A DNA stretch of 64,000 nucleotides from Marivita sp. (GTDB lineage: Bacteria; Pseudomonadota; Alphaproteobacteria; Rhodobacterales; Rhodobacteraceae), in contig NZ_JAIPUT010000008.1 in NCBI RefSeq assembly GCF_020055635.1, positions 56,468 through 120,467 on the forward strand, in the 5' to 3' direction. A model generated the notes under the pieces. The model was not told the origin of the DNA and made no database searches. It saw only the letters and a list, made by a program, of their open reading frames with translations. Position 1 is the stretch's first letter. Every line of letters starts with the position of its first letter. The translations under genes and the position numbers were made by a program. Positions 35,403-43,630 of this stretch are shown in pieces.

Positions 35403-36620
35403 CTAGCCGATCACGTTATGTGCCGGACCGTACGGAAAACCGGTGATGTTGGTCGCGCCGCCTTCGGTCACGACGAGGATGTCATGTTCGCGGTAACCTC
35501 CAGCCCCCGGCGTGCCTTCGGGAATCCAGAGCATCGGTTCGATGGACACGACCATGCCCGGCTTGAGCACCGTGTCGATGTCTTCGCGCAGTTCCAGCCC
35601 GGCTTCGCGTCCGTAATAGTGGCTCAGGATGCCGAAGGAATGGCCATAGCCGAAAGACCGGTAGTGCAGCAGGTTTTCCTGTGCGAACAGCCGGTTGATC
35701 TCGTCGCAGATCTGCGCGCAGGAGATGCCGGGCTTGATCAGGCTCAGGCCCAGTTCATGTGCGGCGACGTTGGCGGTCCAGATGCGCAAGCTGTCGGCGT
35801 CGGGATCGCCAAGGAACAGCGTGCGTTCCAGCGCGGTGTAATAGGCCGAGATCATCGGGAAGGTGTTGAGGCTCAGGATGTCGCCCTGCTCCAGCGCGCG
35901 CATGGTCACCGGGTTGTGTGCGCCGTCAGTGTTGAGACCCGACTGGAACCAGACCCATGTGTCGCGCATCTCGCTGTCGGGAAAGCTGCGGGCAATCTCA
36001 AGCTCCATCGCGTCGCGGCCTGCCATGGCGATGTCGATCTCGCGGGCACCCACCGAGATGGCGTCGCGGATGGCGTGTCCGCCCACATCGGCGATGCGCG
36101 CGCCTTCGGTGATGAGCGCGATTTCGGCGGGGGATTTGACCATGCGGGTCTGCATCGTGGCGGGCGCGATGTCGACGAGGTCCGGTGTGTTCAGGAAGTC
36201 GTCCAGCGTGGTGCGGGCAGCGAGGGTCAGGTGATCGCCCTCGATGCCGATGCGTCGGCCTTTGCCCACGAGGGCCGCGACAGCACGCCAGTAGTTGTTG
36301 CGCGACCAGTCGGTGTAGATGACGTTGTCGCAATGGGCGCGGCGCCACGGCTGGCCGCCGTCGATATTGGCGCTGACGGTGGTGCAACTGTCGTGGGTGA
36401 CGACAAGGCCATAGGGGCGGCCGAAGCTGCAACACAGAAAGCCCGAATAATAGGCGATGTTCTGCATCGAGGTCAGCAGCACCGCGTCAAGCGAATGCGC
36501 CGACATGATGGCGCGCAGGCTGGCGATGCGCTGGTCGTATTCGGCGATGGCAAAGGGCAGGGGGGCCTTGTCGCCATTGTGGCAGGTAAAGCTCTGGGGG
36601 CGGTTGATCGTGCCTTCCAT
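35403..36620 (-). CDS. Creatinase (creatine amidinohydrolase) / M24 family
   Basis: The 405-residue protein has the pita-bread M24 fold and closely follows Pseudomonas creatinase along its length: SANIDGGQPWRR, VIYTDWSRNNYW, WVWFQSGLNTDGAHNPVT (catalytic His region), YRSFGYGHSFGILSHYYGRE and GLELREDIDTVLKPGMVVS. Creatinase hydrolyses creatine to sarcosine and urea without a metal ion. ATG 36620 has GGAG 8 nt upstream. No sarcosine oxidase or transporter is adjacent, so some other M24 substrate remains possible. It is transcribed alone. Confidence 0.85.
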   Translation of the reverse strand: MEGTINRPQSFTCHNGDKAPLPFAIAEYDQRIASLRAIMSAHSLDAVLLTSMQNIAYYSGFLCCSFGRPYGLVVTHDSCTTVSANIDGGQPWRRAHCDNVIYTDWSRNNYWRAVAALVGKGRRIGIEGDHLTLAARTTLDDFLNTPDLVDIAPATMQTRMVKSPAEIALITEGARIADVGGHAIRDAISVGAREIDIAMAGRDAMELEIARSFPDSEMRDTWVWFQSGLNTDGAHNPVTMRALEQGDILSLNTFPMISAYYTALERTLFLGDPDADSLRIWTANVAAHELGLSLIKPGISCAQICDEINRLFAQENLLHYRSFGYGHSFGILSHYYGREAGLELREDIDTVLKPGMVVSIEPMLWIPEGTPGAGGYREHDILVVTEGGATNITGFPYGPAHNVIG

Positions 36621-36658
36621 GGTCAAGTCTCCGTCACTGAGCCGGGACTTCATGCAAG

Positions 36659-36682
36659 ACGCCCGGCATCACATCCGGGCGT
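36659..36682. repeat. Hairpin upstream of creatinase
   Basis: ACGCCCGG and CCGGGCGT pair around CATCACAT, 39 bp before the creatinase start. It lies in the probable leader and may influence expression. Confidence 0.45.
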
Positions 36683-36804
36683 ACAGGACGATACGCTTTC
36701 GCGGGAAAGCTTGATGTGGGTCTTGCTCCGACGACGCCATCGTCGGCACATCGCGATTTCGATGCCAAAGGACGGGGCGTCTGTCAATATGGAGGGCGCG
36801 GAAA

Positions 36805-36824
36805 GGTGCGTGGGATCACGCACC
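36805..36824 (-). terminator. Terminator of the RDD gene
   Basis: GGTGCGTG and CACGCACC form an 8-bp stem with a GGAT loop, 17 bp beyond the RDD stop on the minus strand, followed there by TTTC. Confidence 0.6.
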
Positions 36825-36841
36825 CTCCGCCTATGCCCGGG

Positions 36842-37291
36842 TCATGCGCGGCGGTTGATCGCCACGGTGCCCAGCAGCATGTCCGTCAGGCCCTGACCGC
36901 GTTCGGTGAGGAACATCATCGCCACCGAGATCAGTTGCAGCGGGAAGACCGAGATCGACACGGTATAGCCCAGCGTGTGCATGAAGGCCTGGGAGAAGTC
37001 GAAATGCTCGCCCCGGCTGTCGCGGAACTCGATCGACATGAGGCGCATCCCCCAGGTGGCCGAGCGCCCGGTGATGGTTGCAACGCGGTAGATGAAGCCC
37101 ACCACGAAGAACAGCAGTGGCAGGAACCACAGCGCGATGAAAAGCGTCATCACCACGATGGGCACCACCAGCGCGAGGATCAGGGCGGCGTCGATCACCC
37201 AGGCCAGACCGCGCTTGATGGTGACGCTGTCGTAAAATTCGGGCTGGACCATCGGGTCGGGCAGGTTTGGGTAGGTGTCGGAAGCGTACAT
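36842..37291 (-). CDS. RDD family membrane protein
   Basis: The 149-residue protein has an RDD domain. It carries the characteristic Arg and Asp residues in KRGLAWVIDAALILALVV (first helix) and a conserved RSATWGMRLMSIEF loop, with three to four hydrophobic segments. RDD proteins are inner-membrane proteins of mostly unknown, possibly transport-related, function. It lies downstream of the DUF2852 gene on the same strand, separated by about 80 bp. Confidence 0.88.
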   Translation of the reverse strand: MYASDTYPNLPDPMVQPEFYDSVTIKRGLAWVIDAALILALVVPIVVMTLFIALWFLPLLFFVVGFIYRVATITGRSATWGMRLMSIEFRDSRGEHFDFSQAFMHTLGYTVSISVFPLQLISVAMMFLTERGQGLTDMLLGTVAINRRA

Positions 37292-37370
37292 CGTCGGTAA
37301 CCGTGCTTTCGGGACAGGGACAGGAACAGGCGTGGCCCCGATATGGGGCCACCGGCGCGATTTTCAAAGA

Positions 37371-37793
37371 TCAGGCGTCCTGGCTTTCACGCTCGTCCCT
37401 GGCGGACTTGGCGCGGTCGTCCATGAACTGGTCGAATTCGGCCTTGTCCTTTGCTTCGCGCAGACGTCCCAGGAAGGCTTCGAAGTTTTCCTGCTCTTCC
37501 TCGAGGCGGCGCAGGGTTTCGGTCTTGTAGGCGTCGAAGGCGGAATTGCCCGAGGACCGCATCGTCGTGAAGTTTGGCGACAGGCGGCGGCTGCGGTTGC
37601 AGGATGAATTGAACATGCGTTTGCTCCAGATCATGTAGGCAAGAAGGGCGAGGCCGACGGGCCAGAAGAAGATGAACCCAAGGACCATTGCGGCGATCCA
37701 GGCACCTTTGCCCTTGTTGTCCAGCCAAGCCTCGGCGCGGGAGAACCAACCCATGCGGGCCGGAGGGGAAGCGGGGGCGGCGATCGTACTCAT
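37371..37793 (-). CDS. DUF2852 family protein
   Basis: The 140-residue protein has one or two membrane segments near the N-terminus (WIAAMVLGFIFFWPVGLALL, about residues 33-52) and a charged helical C-terminal half (TLRRLEEEQENFEAFLGRL), as in DUF2852. The function is unknown. ATG 37793 is preceded by GGAG. Two copies of a TGTGAA-type palindrome lie directly upstream, so the gene is likely under tight specific control. It is followed by the RDD gene. Confidence 0.85.
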   Translation of the reverse strand: MSTIAAPASPPARMGWFSRAEAWLDNKGKGAWIAAMVLGFIFFWPVGLALLAYMIWSKRMFNSSCNRSRRLSPNFTTMRSSGNSAFDAYKTETLRRLEEEQENFEAFLGRLREAKDKAEFDQFMDDRAKSARDERESQDA

Positions 37794-37814
37794 TATCAAC
37801 TCCGTTGTTTGTGT

Positions 37815-37835
37815 GATGTGAATGTGTTTCACATC
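37815..37835. promoter_or_regulatory. Operator-like palindrome upstream of DUF2852 gene, site 1
   Basis: GATGTGAA and TTCACATC are perfect 8-bp arms around TGTGT. The site ends 22 bp from the DUF2852 start and would cover the core promoter or first transcribed bases, a repressor-like position. A second related site lies at 37874-37892. Confidence 0.6.
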
Positions 37836-37873
37836 CAAGAGATCGGAATTAGAGGGTCAGAACGCAAGGGGGT

Positions 37874-37892
37874 ATGTGAATGTTTTTTACAT
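37874..37892. promoter_or_regulatory. Operator-like palindrome upstream of DUF2852 gene, site 2
   Basis: ATGTGAA, TGTTT spacer, TTTACAT: the same layout as site 1 with one mismatch between arms. The two sites are offset by 58 bp, roughly 5.5 helical turns. Confidence 0.5.
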
Positions 37893-37901
37893 TAACTTAT
37901 T

Positions 37902-38369
37902 TTATGTCGTGAAATCATGCGGTTGTGCGGATGAAATTTTTGGAAGTGCGGTGGGATTCATTGGAAAGACATGCCGTGGCGTGCCTGCGGCGGCCCAGAC
38001 CATGTCGAAATCGAGCAATCTGGGATCCAGCCAGGCGCGGATCGGGTTCAGATGACCGATGGGGGCCACGCCACCGATGGCAAAGCCGGTCTGTGCCCGG
38101 ATCAGGGCGGCGTCGGCCTTGCCCAACGGCGCGCCCGCACAGGCCGACGCCTTGTCGGCGTCCACGCGGTTGCCGCCCGCGGTCAGGAACAGCACCGCAT
38201 CGCCGCTGTCCTCGGCACGGAAGATGATGGATTTGACGATCTGGTCGAGGTGGCAGCCGACGCTGTCGGCGGCGTCCTGGGCGGTGCGGGCCTGTCCGAC
38301 GTCGCGGATGTCGATGGGCAGTCCGGCGGCCTGAAGGGCGGCGCGGACACGTTCGAGGCTTTTGCTCAT
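37902..38369 (-). CDS. YbaK/prolyl-tRNA deacylase domain protein
   Basis: The 155-residue protein has the YbaK/EbsC/ProX editing fold: VKSIIFRAEDSGDAVLFLTAGGNRVDADK contains the conserved lysine (Lys near 45), and FAIGGVAPIGH is the family Gly loop. Such proteins hydrolyse mischarged aminoacyl-tRNAs (Ala or Cys on tRNA-Pro). The exact specificity is not predictable. ATG 38369 gives the usual N-terminus MSKSLERVRAAL. It is divergent from rne. Confidence 0.88.
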   Translation of the reverse strand: MSKSLERVRAALQAAGLPIDIRDVGQARTAQDAADSVGCHLDQIVKSIIFRAEDSGDAVLFLTAGGNRVDADKASACAGAPLGKADAALIRAQTGFAIGGVAPIGHLNPIRAWLDPRLLDFDMVWAAAGTPRHVFPMNPTALPKISSAQPHDFTT

Positions 38370-38813
38370 GGGGGCACTTTCGCTGAAAATGGTTGCTGGG
38401 CCCGTCTTAAGGCGACAGTTTGAAGCAGAAAAGGTGCGATTGCCCATTGTGCTGTGGTCCCCTCTGGCCTTATTGTAGTCGATAGCCCAGTCCGTTTCGC
38501 GGAATCCGGGCAAAGAGTTTCGCTGTTCCGAGCATCGGCAGAGTGTCCAGAGTTCAGAGCAGGCTGATACGGTCGAAAGACCTTCTACAAACACCTGAGG
38601 TTTTACCGAGCATCAGGTTCGCAACGGGTGCGGTCGCTTTGCGATTCGCATCGGAGAAGAAAACGCGATGAAACGCGCGCAGGACATGAGGCTTGAGCGA
38701 CGGGGCATTCCACCCCGGCCAGCCGCTGCGCCATCCCTCGCCATGACAAGACACAGCCGATCCCGCCCCCCTTGCGAAAGGACAGGGCCGCGACGTCTGT
38801 GCATACGGAATTT
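38370..38813 (+). other. Long leader and promoter region of rne
   Basis: 444 bp separate the YbaK-like start from the RNase E start, with no convincing ORF. Visible structures are ACCTGA/TCAGGT (about 38591-38616) and GGGG/CCCC (about 38702-38716). By analogy with enterobacterial rne, a long 5' UTR could serve autoregulation, but this is not demonstrated for this group. I could not assign promoter boxes. Confidence 0.5.
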
Positions 38814-41660
38814 ATGCCTAATAAAATGCTTATCGATGCCACCCACGCGGAAGAGACCCGCGTCGTGGTGGTTGACGGAAACAAGGTCGAAGAGTTCGAT
38901 TTCGAATCCGAAAACAAGCGCCAGCTTGCTGGCAACATCTACCTTGCAAAAGTAACCCGGGTCGAGCCGTCGCTTCAGGCGGCGTTTGTCGATTACGGCG
39001 GAAACCGCCACGGCTTTCTCGCGTTCTCGGAAATCCATCCGGATTATTACCAGATCCCCGTGGCCGACCGCGAGGCGCTTCTTGAAGAAGAGCGCGCTTA
39101 CGCCGAAAGTCAGGCCAAGCGCGAGGAAGAGGACGAAAAGCCGAAATCGCGGCGCGGACGGAGCCGGGGTCGCTCGAAGGCGGCCAGGGCCGAGAACGAG
39201 GACGATGCGGTCGCCACCCGGGATGTCTCGGAAGGTATCTCCGGGATGGAGACCATCGACCTGAGCGAGGACGAGGAGTCCGAGGGCCTGTCGCCGATGG
39301 AAACCGTGGGCGAAACCCCGGTGGAAGAGCCCGAGGACATCGACCAGGCGGACAGCCGGTCGGATGACGAGGATGACGACGAGAACGGCGCCGGGGCACA
39401 GCCTGCGGATCGGGATGAAAACATCGAATCCGTCGCCGATGACGACACGCACGAGGACATCCGCCCGCATCGCAAGCCGCGGCCCAAGCGCTACAAGATC
39501 CAGGAAGTCATCAAGGTCCGTCAGATCCTGCTGGTGCAGGTCGTCAAGGAAGAGCGCGGCAACAAGGGTGCGGCGCTGACCACCTACCTGTCGCTGGCAG
39601 GTCGCTACTGCGTGCTCATGCCCAACACCGCGCGGGGCGGCGGCATCAGCCGCAAGATCACCAACGCACCGGACCGCAAGAAGCTCAAGGAAATCGCCAA
39701 CGAGATCGACGTGCCGCAGGGCGCGGGGCTGATCATCCGCACGGCGGGCGCCAAGCGCACCAAGACCGAGATCAAGCGCGACTACGAATACCTTCAGCGC
39801 CTGTGGGAGCAGATCCGCGAGCTGACGTTGAAATCCATCGCGCCGGCGAAGATCTACGAGGAAGGCGACCTGATCAAGCGGTCGATCCGCGATCTTTACA
39901 ACCGCGACATCGACGAGGTTCTGGTCGAAGGCGAACGCGGCTACCGCATCGCCAAGGACTTCATGAAGATGATCATGCCGTCCCACGCCAAGAACGTGAA
40001 GCATTACGTCGACCAGATGCCGCTGTTTGCGCGGCACCAGGTGGAATCGTACCTGTCGGGCATGTTCAACCCGACGGTGCAGCTCAGGTCGGGTGGCTAT
40101 ATCGTCATCGGCGTGACCGAGGCGCTTGTGGCCATCGACGTGAACTCGGGCCGGGCGACCAAGGAAGGCTCGATCGAGGAAACCGCTCTCAAGACCAACC
40201 TTGAAGCCGCCGAGGAAGTGGCGCGCCAGCTGCGTCTGCGCGACCTGGCCGGCCTGATCGTGATCGACTTCATCGACATGGACGAGCGCAAGAACAACGC
40301 CGCCGTCGAGAAGCGCATCAAGGACAAGCTCAAGAACGACCGTGCGCGCATCCAGGTCGGCCGGATTTCCGGCTTCGGCCTGATGGAAATGTCGCGCCAG
40401 CGTCTGCGCCCCGGCATGATCGAGGCGACGACCCAGCCGTGCCCGGCCTGCCATGGCACCGGGTTGATCCGGTCGGATGACAACATGGCGTTGCAGGTGC
40501 TGCGCCAGATCGAGGAAGAAGGCGTGCGCCGCCGCTCGCGCGAGGTGCTGGTCACCTGCCCGGTGTCGATTGCCAACTTCCTGATGAACCAGAAACGCGA
40601 ACACGTGGCCCAGATCGAGGCGCGGTATGGCATGTCGGTGCGCATCGAGGGCGATGTGCATCTGGTCAGCCCGGATTTCTCGATGGAGAAGTTCAAGACC
40701 GCGACCCGGGCGGTGCCCGAGGCCACGGCCACGGTTGTGTCGGTCGACACGTCGCTGATGGACCAGGTGGATGAAGATTCCGCGGATGACGAAGACGAGG
40801 ACGACGAGGATCAGGCCGACAGCCGGTCCGATGCCTCGGGCGACGAGGACGGCTCCAAGCCCAAGAAGCGCCGTCGCCGGTCGCGCCGCGGTGGACGGGG
40901 CCGAAACCGGAACCGCGACCGTCAGGAGGATGGCGAGAACGGGTTCGACGATCAGTCCGACTCCGAGGACGATGCGCAATCTGCCGAGCAGGAGGACGCC
41001 ACTCCCGAGGCAGAGCCGGCCGCTGCCGAGGTGACGGCCGAGGCTGCCGAGACCGCGTCAGAACCGGAAGCCCCGGCAAAGCCCAAGCGCACGCCGACCC
41101 GCAGCCGCAAGGCGAAGGAGGATGCGTCCGACGAGACGCCCGCCGCCGCAGAAGAGGCGCCGGAACCGAAGAAGACCCGCAGCCGCGCGCCGCGCAAGAA
41201 GAAGGTCGACGAGACCGCGACAACGGAGGCCGAGGCGCAGCCGGAGACCGTGTCTGACGAGGCGCCGACGAAGAAACCCCGCGCGCCGCGCCGCAAGAAG
41301 ACCGACACCGGCGAAGAGGGCACGGAGACCAAGGCCAAAACCCCGGCAAAGCCCGCGGCAAAACGCACGACCACCCGCAAACCGGCCAAGGTGGACGAAG
41401 CCGAAGCGGTGCAGGCCGAGGTCATTCCCACGGAGGAGATCGCGCCGGTGCCCGAAATCGCCAAGGCCGAACCCGAAGCGCCGGCACCCGAAGAGGCTCA
41501 GCCTGCCGAAACGGCGGTCGAACCTGCACAGCCAACCGAGACAGCGCCCGAGCCGTCGCAGATCAGGCCCGAACCGGAACCGGTGGGGGCCGAGGCCGAG
41601 TCGTCCGAGGATGACGAGCCGAAGAAAAAGCGTCGGGGTTGGTGGTCGCTGAGCCGCTGA
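38814..41660 (+). CDS. rne: Ribonuclease E
   Basis: The 948-residue protein is RNase E of the alphaproteobacterial type. It starts MPNKMLIDATHAEETRVVVV and has an S1 RNA-binding domain (about 35-290). That domain is split by a charged, low-complexity insertion (about 100-225, DEDDDENGAG and RRGRSRGRS stretches). The catalytic DNase I-like part carries Asp442 (AIDVNSGRATKEGS) and Asp485 (IVIDFIDM), and the Zn-link CPACHG carries Cys543/Cys546. A long Ala/Pro/Lys/Glu-rich tail (about 660-948) should scaffold a degradosome. It cleaves AU-rich single-stranded RNA in mRNA decay and rRNA processing. Confidence 0.96.
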   Translation: MPNKMLIDATHAEETRVVVVDGNKVEEFDFESENKRQLAGNIYLAKVTRVEPSLQAAFVDYGGNRHGFLAFSEIHPDYYQIPVADREALLEEERAYAESQAKREEEDEKPKSRRGRSRGRSKAARAENEDDAVATRDVSEGISGMETIDLSEDEESEGLSPMETVGETPVEEPEDIDQADSRSDDEDDDENGAGAQPADRDENIESVADDDTHEDIRPHRKPRPKRYKIQEVIKVRQILLVQVVKEERGNKGAALTTYLSLAGRYCVLMPNTARGGGISRKITNAPDRKKLKEIANEIDVPQGAGLIIRTAGAKRTKTEIKRDYEYLQRLWEQIRELTLKSIAPAKIYEEGDLIKRSIRDLYNRDIDEVLVEGERGYRIAKDFMKMIMPSHAKNVKHYVDQMPLFARHQVESYLSGMFNPTVQLRSGGYIVIGVTEALVAIDVNSGRATKEGSIEETALKTNLEAAEEVARQLRLRDLAGLIVIDFIDMDERKNNAAVEKRIKDKLKNDRARIQVGRISGFGLMEMSRQRLRPGMIEATTQPCPACHGTGLIRSDDNMALQVLRQIEEEGVRRRSREVLVTCPVSIANFLMNQKREHVAQIEARYGMSVRIEGDVHLVSPDFSMEKFKTATRAVPEATATVVSVDTSLMDQVDEDSADDEDEDDEDQADSRSDASGDEDGSKPKKRRRRSRRGGRGRNRNRDRQEDGENGFDDQSDSEDDAQSAEQEDATPEAEPAAAEVTAEAAETASEPEAPAKPKRTPTRSRKAKEDASDETPAAAEEAPEPKKTRSRAPRKKKVDETATTEAEAQPETVSDEAPTKKPRAPRRKKTDTGEEGTETKAKTPAKPAAKRTTTRKPAKVDEAEAVQAEVIPTEEIAPVPEIAKAEPEAPAPEEAQPAETAVEPAQPTETAPEPSQIRPEPEPVGAEAESSEDDEPKKKRRGWWSLSR

Positions 41661-41696
41661 TCCGCGCGGCCGAGGCCAGGACGACAAGACCGCAAG

Positions 41697-41726
41697 CCGC
41701 CCTCGTGTTCCGCACGGGGGCGGTTT
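41697..41726. terminator. Shared terminator of rne and tusA
   Basis: CCGCCC-T-CGTG (41697-41707) pairs with CACG-G-GGGCGG (41713-41723) around a TTCCG loop, followed by TTT. It sits between the convergent rne and tusA genes. Confidence 0.75.
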
Positions 41727-41730
41727 CGCG

Positions 41731-41952
41731 TCAGGCCTTGCGGATGACCCAGAGCATGGTGTCGCCCGATGGCTCGCTGCTGATCAGGCTGTGCCCGGAC
41801 TCGTTGCAGAAATGCGGCACATCGACGATGGCGGCGGGATCGTCGGTTCGGACATGCAGGTGATCGCCCGACGACAGCGCCATCAGGCGCTTTCGCGCCT
41901 TGAGGACGGGCAGGGGGCATAGCAGCCCGGTGGCATCAAGTTCTTGACTCAT
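41731..41952 (-). CDS. tusA: TusA-family sulfurtransferase
   Basis: The 73-residue protein is a TusA/SirA fold with the CPxP motif TGLLCPLPVLKARK; Cys12 is the persulfide carrier. TusA-like proteins relay sulfur to tRNA thiolation, molybdenum cofactor synthesis or sulfur oxidation. No clear Tus partners are adjacent, so the acceptor is unknown. It is divergent from ccdA, whose product supplies reducing power across the membrane. Confidence 0.9.
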   Translation of the reverse strand: MSQELDATGLLCPLPVLKARKRLMALSSGDHLHVRTDDPAAIVDVPHFCNESGHSLISSEPSGDTMLWVIRKA

Positions 41953-41986
41953 GAGCGGGATCTAGGCGCTGGCGTGGCCGCTGTCC

Positions 41987-42029
41987 ACAGCGATGGACGA
42001 TCATGTGACAGCGATGGCACGATCATGTG
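41987..42029. repeat. Two-copy direct repeat upstream of ccdA
   Basis: ACAGCGATGG-ACGATCATGTG (41987-42007) is followed directly by a second copy with one extra base (42008-42029). The pair lies in the tusA-ccdA divergent gap and could be a duplicated regulatory site or a replication-slippage product. Confidence 0.55.
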
Positions 42030-42076
42030 ACGCCTCGTCGCGTGACAGCGCCGATGGCTTGGCATATGTCGATGTC

Positions 42077-42829
42077 ATGTTGGAATTTCAGATCATTGAC
42101 GCGGCGCTGTTTCCCGCCATGAGTGTTGCGCTTCTGGCCGGGGCGTTGTCGTTTCTCAGCCCCTGCGTTCTGCCCATCGTGCCGCCTTACCTGGCCTATA
42201 TGTCGGGCGTCAGCGTGGCCGATATCGAAGCCGGCGGCGAAGGCCGTCGCAAGGGCATCCTGGCGGCGCTGTTCTTTGTTCTGGGCCTGTCGACGATCTT
42301 TATCCTTCTGGGGTTCACGGCCTCGGCCTTCGGGTCCTTGTTCCTTCAGTACCAGACGCAACTGGCGCAGGCGTCGGGGGTGGTCGTGATCATCTTCGGC
42401 CTGCATTTTCTCGGAGTGTTCCGCATTCCGTTTCTGGATCAGGAGGCGCGGCTTGAATCGGGTCAGCAGGGCGGATCGGCGTTTGGCGCCTATGTGCTCG
42501 GTCTGGCCTTTGCCTTTGGCTGGACGCCCTGCATCGGGCCGCAGCTTGGCGCGATCCTGTCGATGGCGGCGTCAGAGGCGTCGGTGGCGCGGGGGACGGT
42601 CCTGCTGGCGGTCTATGCCGCCGGGCTGGGCATTCCGTTCCTGCTGGCGGCGATGTTCCTGACCCGCGCGATGGGGGTGATGAACCGCATCAAGAAGCAT
42701 ATGCGCAAGATCGAACTGGCGATGGGCGGGTTGCTGGTGATCGTGGGTCTGGCCCTTGTGACCGGGGCGTTCACGTCTTTCGCCTTCTGGCTGCTCGAGA
42801 CCTTTCCGGGGCTCGCGCTTCTGGGCTGA
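42077..42829 (+). CDS. ccdA: CcdA-type thiol-disulfide transporter
   Basis: The 250-residue integral membrane protein has six hydrophobic segments and the two paired cysteines of CcdA/DsbD: LSFLSPCVLPIVPPYLAYMSG (first helix) and GWTPCIGPQLGAILS (fourth helix). It moves reducing equivalents from cytosolic thioredoxin to periplasmic partners, mainly for cytochrome c maturation. I use ATG 42077 because the family starts right before the first helix. An in-frame ATG at 41993 would read through the direct repeat. Confidence 0.92.
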   Translation: MLEFQIIDAALFPAMSVALLAGALSFLSPCVLPIVPPYLAYMSGVSVADIEAGGEGRRKGILAALFFVLGLSTIFILLGFTASAFGSLFLQYQTQLAQASGVVVIIFGLHFLGVFRIPFLDQEARLESGQQGGSAFGAYVLGLAFAFGWTPCIGPQLGAILSMAASEASVARGTVLLAVYAAGLGIPFLLAAMFLTRAMGVMNRIKKHMRKIELAMGGLLVIVGLALVTGAFTSFAFWLLETFPGLALLG

Positions 42830-42834
42830 GGCGG

Positions 42835-43560
42835 TCAGCGGGTCGCACGGGCCTTGAGCACGGATTGGCCCAAGGTAATCGTGTAGGCTTCGAGCGTTGC
42901 AAGCGCCCGGTCCACAGAGGCCACATCACGTATTTCCAGTCCGGCAACGATGGCGCGGTGCAGGTCGATGATCTCGGCCCGTGACCGCGCGGTGAAGGTG
43001 ATCATGTTCATCAGGGGCTGCATCGCCTCGACGCTGCCGGCCAGATGATAGCTCAGCACCTCGTTGCCGGCGCAATCGACCAGAGCACGGTGGAAGCCGA
43101 CGTCGGAGGCGCAGAAGGCCTCGTCCGACAGGTCGGGGGTGGATTGGGTGTCGATCTCGGTGCGCATCCTGTCCAGCAGCGCGTCGGTGCGGCGTTCGGC
43201 GGCCAGCGCCGTGCAGCTGCGTTCCAAGGCATAGCGCGCTTCGCAGGCGACCTGGAAGCTGATCGCGTTCATCCCCAGAAGCAGCGTCGAGGTCGTCACC
43301 TGCTGCGCGCGGGCGGCGTCATAAGAGAGGTGATTGACGAAGGCGCCGCCAAATGCGCCGCGTTCGGTGCGGATCAGCGATTGTGCGGCCAGCCGTTTCA
43401 GCGCCTCGCGCACGGTCGCGCGGGACACGCCGTGCTGATCGGACAATTCCGCCTCGGAGGGCAGGCGGTCGCCCACCAGGAGCCGTCCATCGACAATCGC
43501 AGTGCGGATGGCGTCCGCGATCTGAGCGGACAGGCTTTTTTCTGGCGTTGCACTTTTCAT
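42835..43560 (-). CDS. FadR-type GntR regulator (FCD domain)
   Basis: The 241-residue regulator has a GntR winged helix (about residues 10-75; LSDQHGVSRATVREALKRLA) and an FCD domain (about 95-225) with metal-ligand-like residues in DVGFHRALVDCAGNEVL and LHRAIV. A 15-bp palindrome AATTGTC-T-GACAATT sits 13 bp upstream of its start (43574-43588), typical for this subfamily and probably autoregulatory. It is divergent from the DUF2182-DUF1326-DinB-dmdA-acuI run and may control it. The ligand is unknown. Confidence 0.88.
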   Translation of the reverse strand: MKSATPEKSLSAQIADAIRTAIVDGRLLVGDRLPSEAELSDQHGVSRATVREALKRLAAQSLIRTERGAFGGAFVNHLSYDAARAQQVTTSTLLLGMNAISFQVACEARYALERSCTALAAERRTDALLDRMRTEIDTQSTPDLSDEAFCASDVGFHRALVDCAGNEVLSYHLAGSVEAMQPLMNMITFTARSRAEIIDLHRAIVAGLEIRDVASVDRALATLEAYTITLGQSVLKARATR

Positions 43561-43573
43561 TTGTCAGGCATTT

Positions 43574-43588
43574 AATTGTCTGACAATT
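43574..43588. promoter_or_regulatory. FCD-GntR operator AATTGTC-T-GACAATT
   Basis: A perfect 15-bp odd-centred palindrome with the TTGTC/GACAA half-sites common to FadR/PdhR/LldR-type regulators. A third half-site TTGTCAG lies at 43561-43567. It is between the GntR start and the divergent DUF2182 gene. Confidence 0.75.
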
Positions 43589-43630
43589 ATTTTGGCAAGC
43601 CCCGAGTCGTGGGGCAGAGGGGAAAATTGC

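Noticed and set aside
37815..37835. CRP/FNR binding site
   Set aside because: The half-sites TGTGA and TCACA are separated by 7 nt rather than 6 (CRP), and the arms extend beyond the CRP pattern.
38440..38560. 6S RNA in the rne leader
   Set aside because: A few short matches to a 6S-like closing stem are not supported by a complete pairing pattern.
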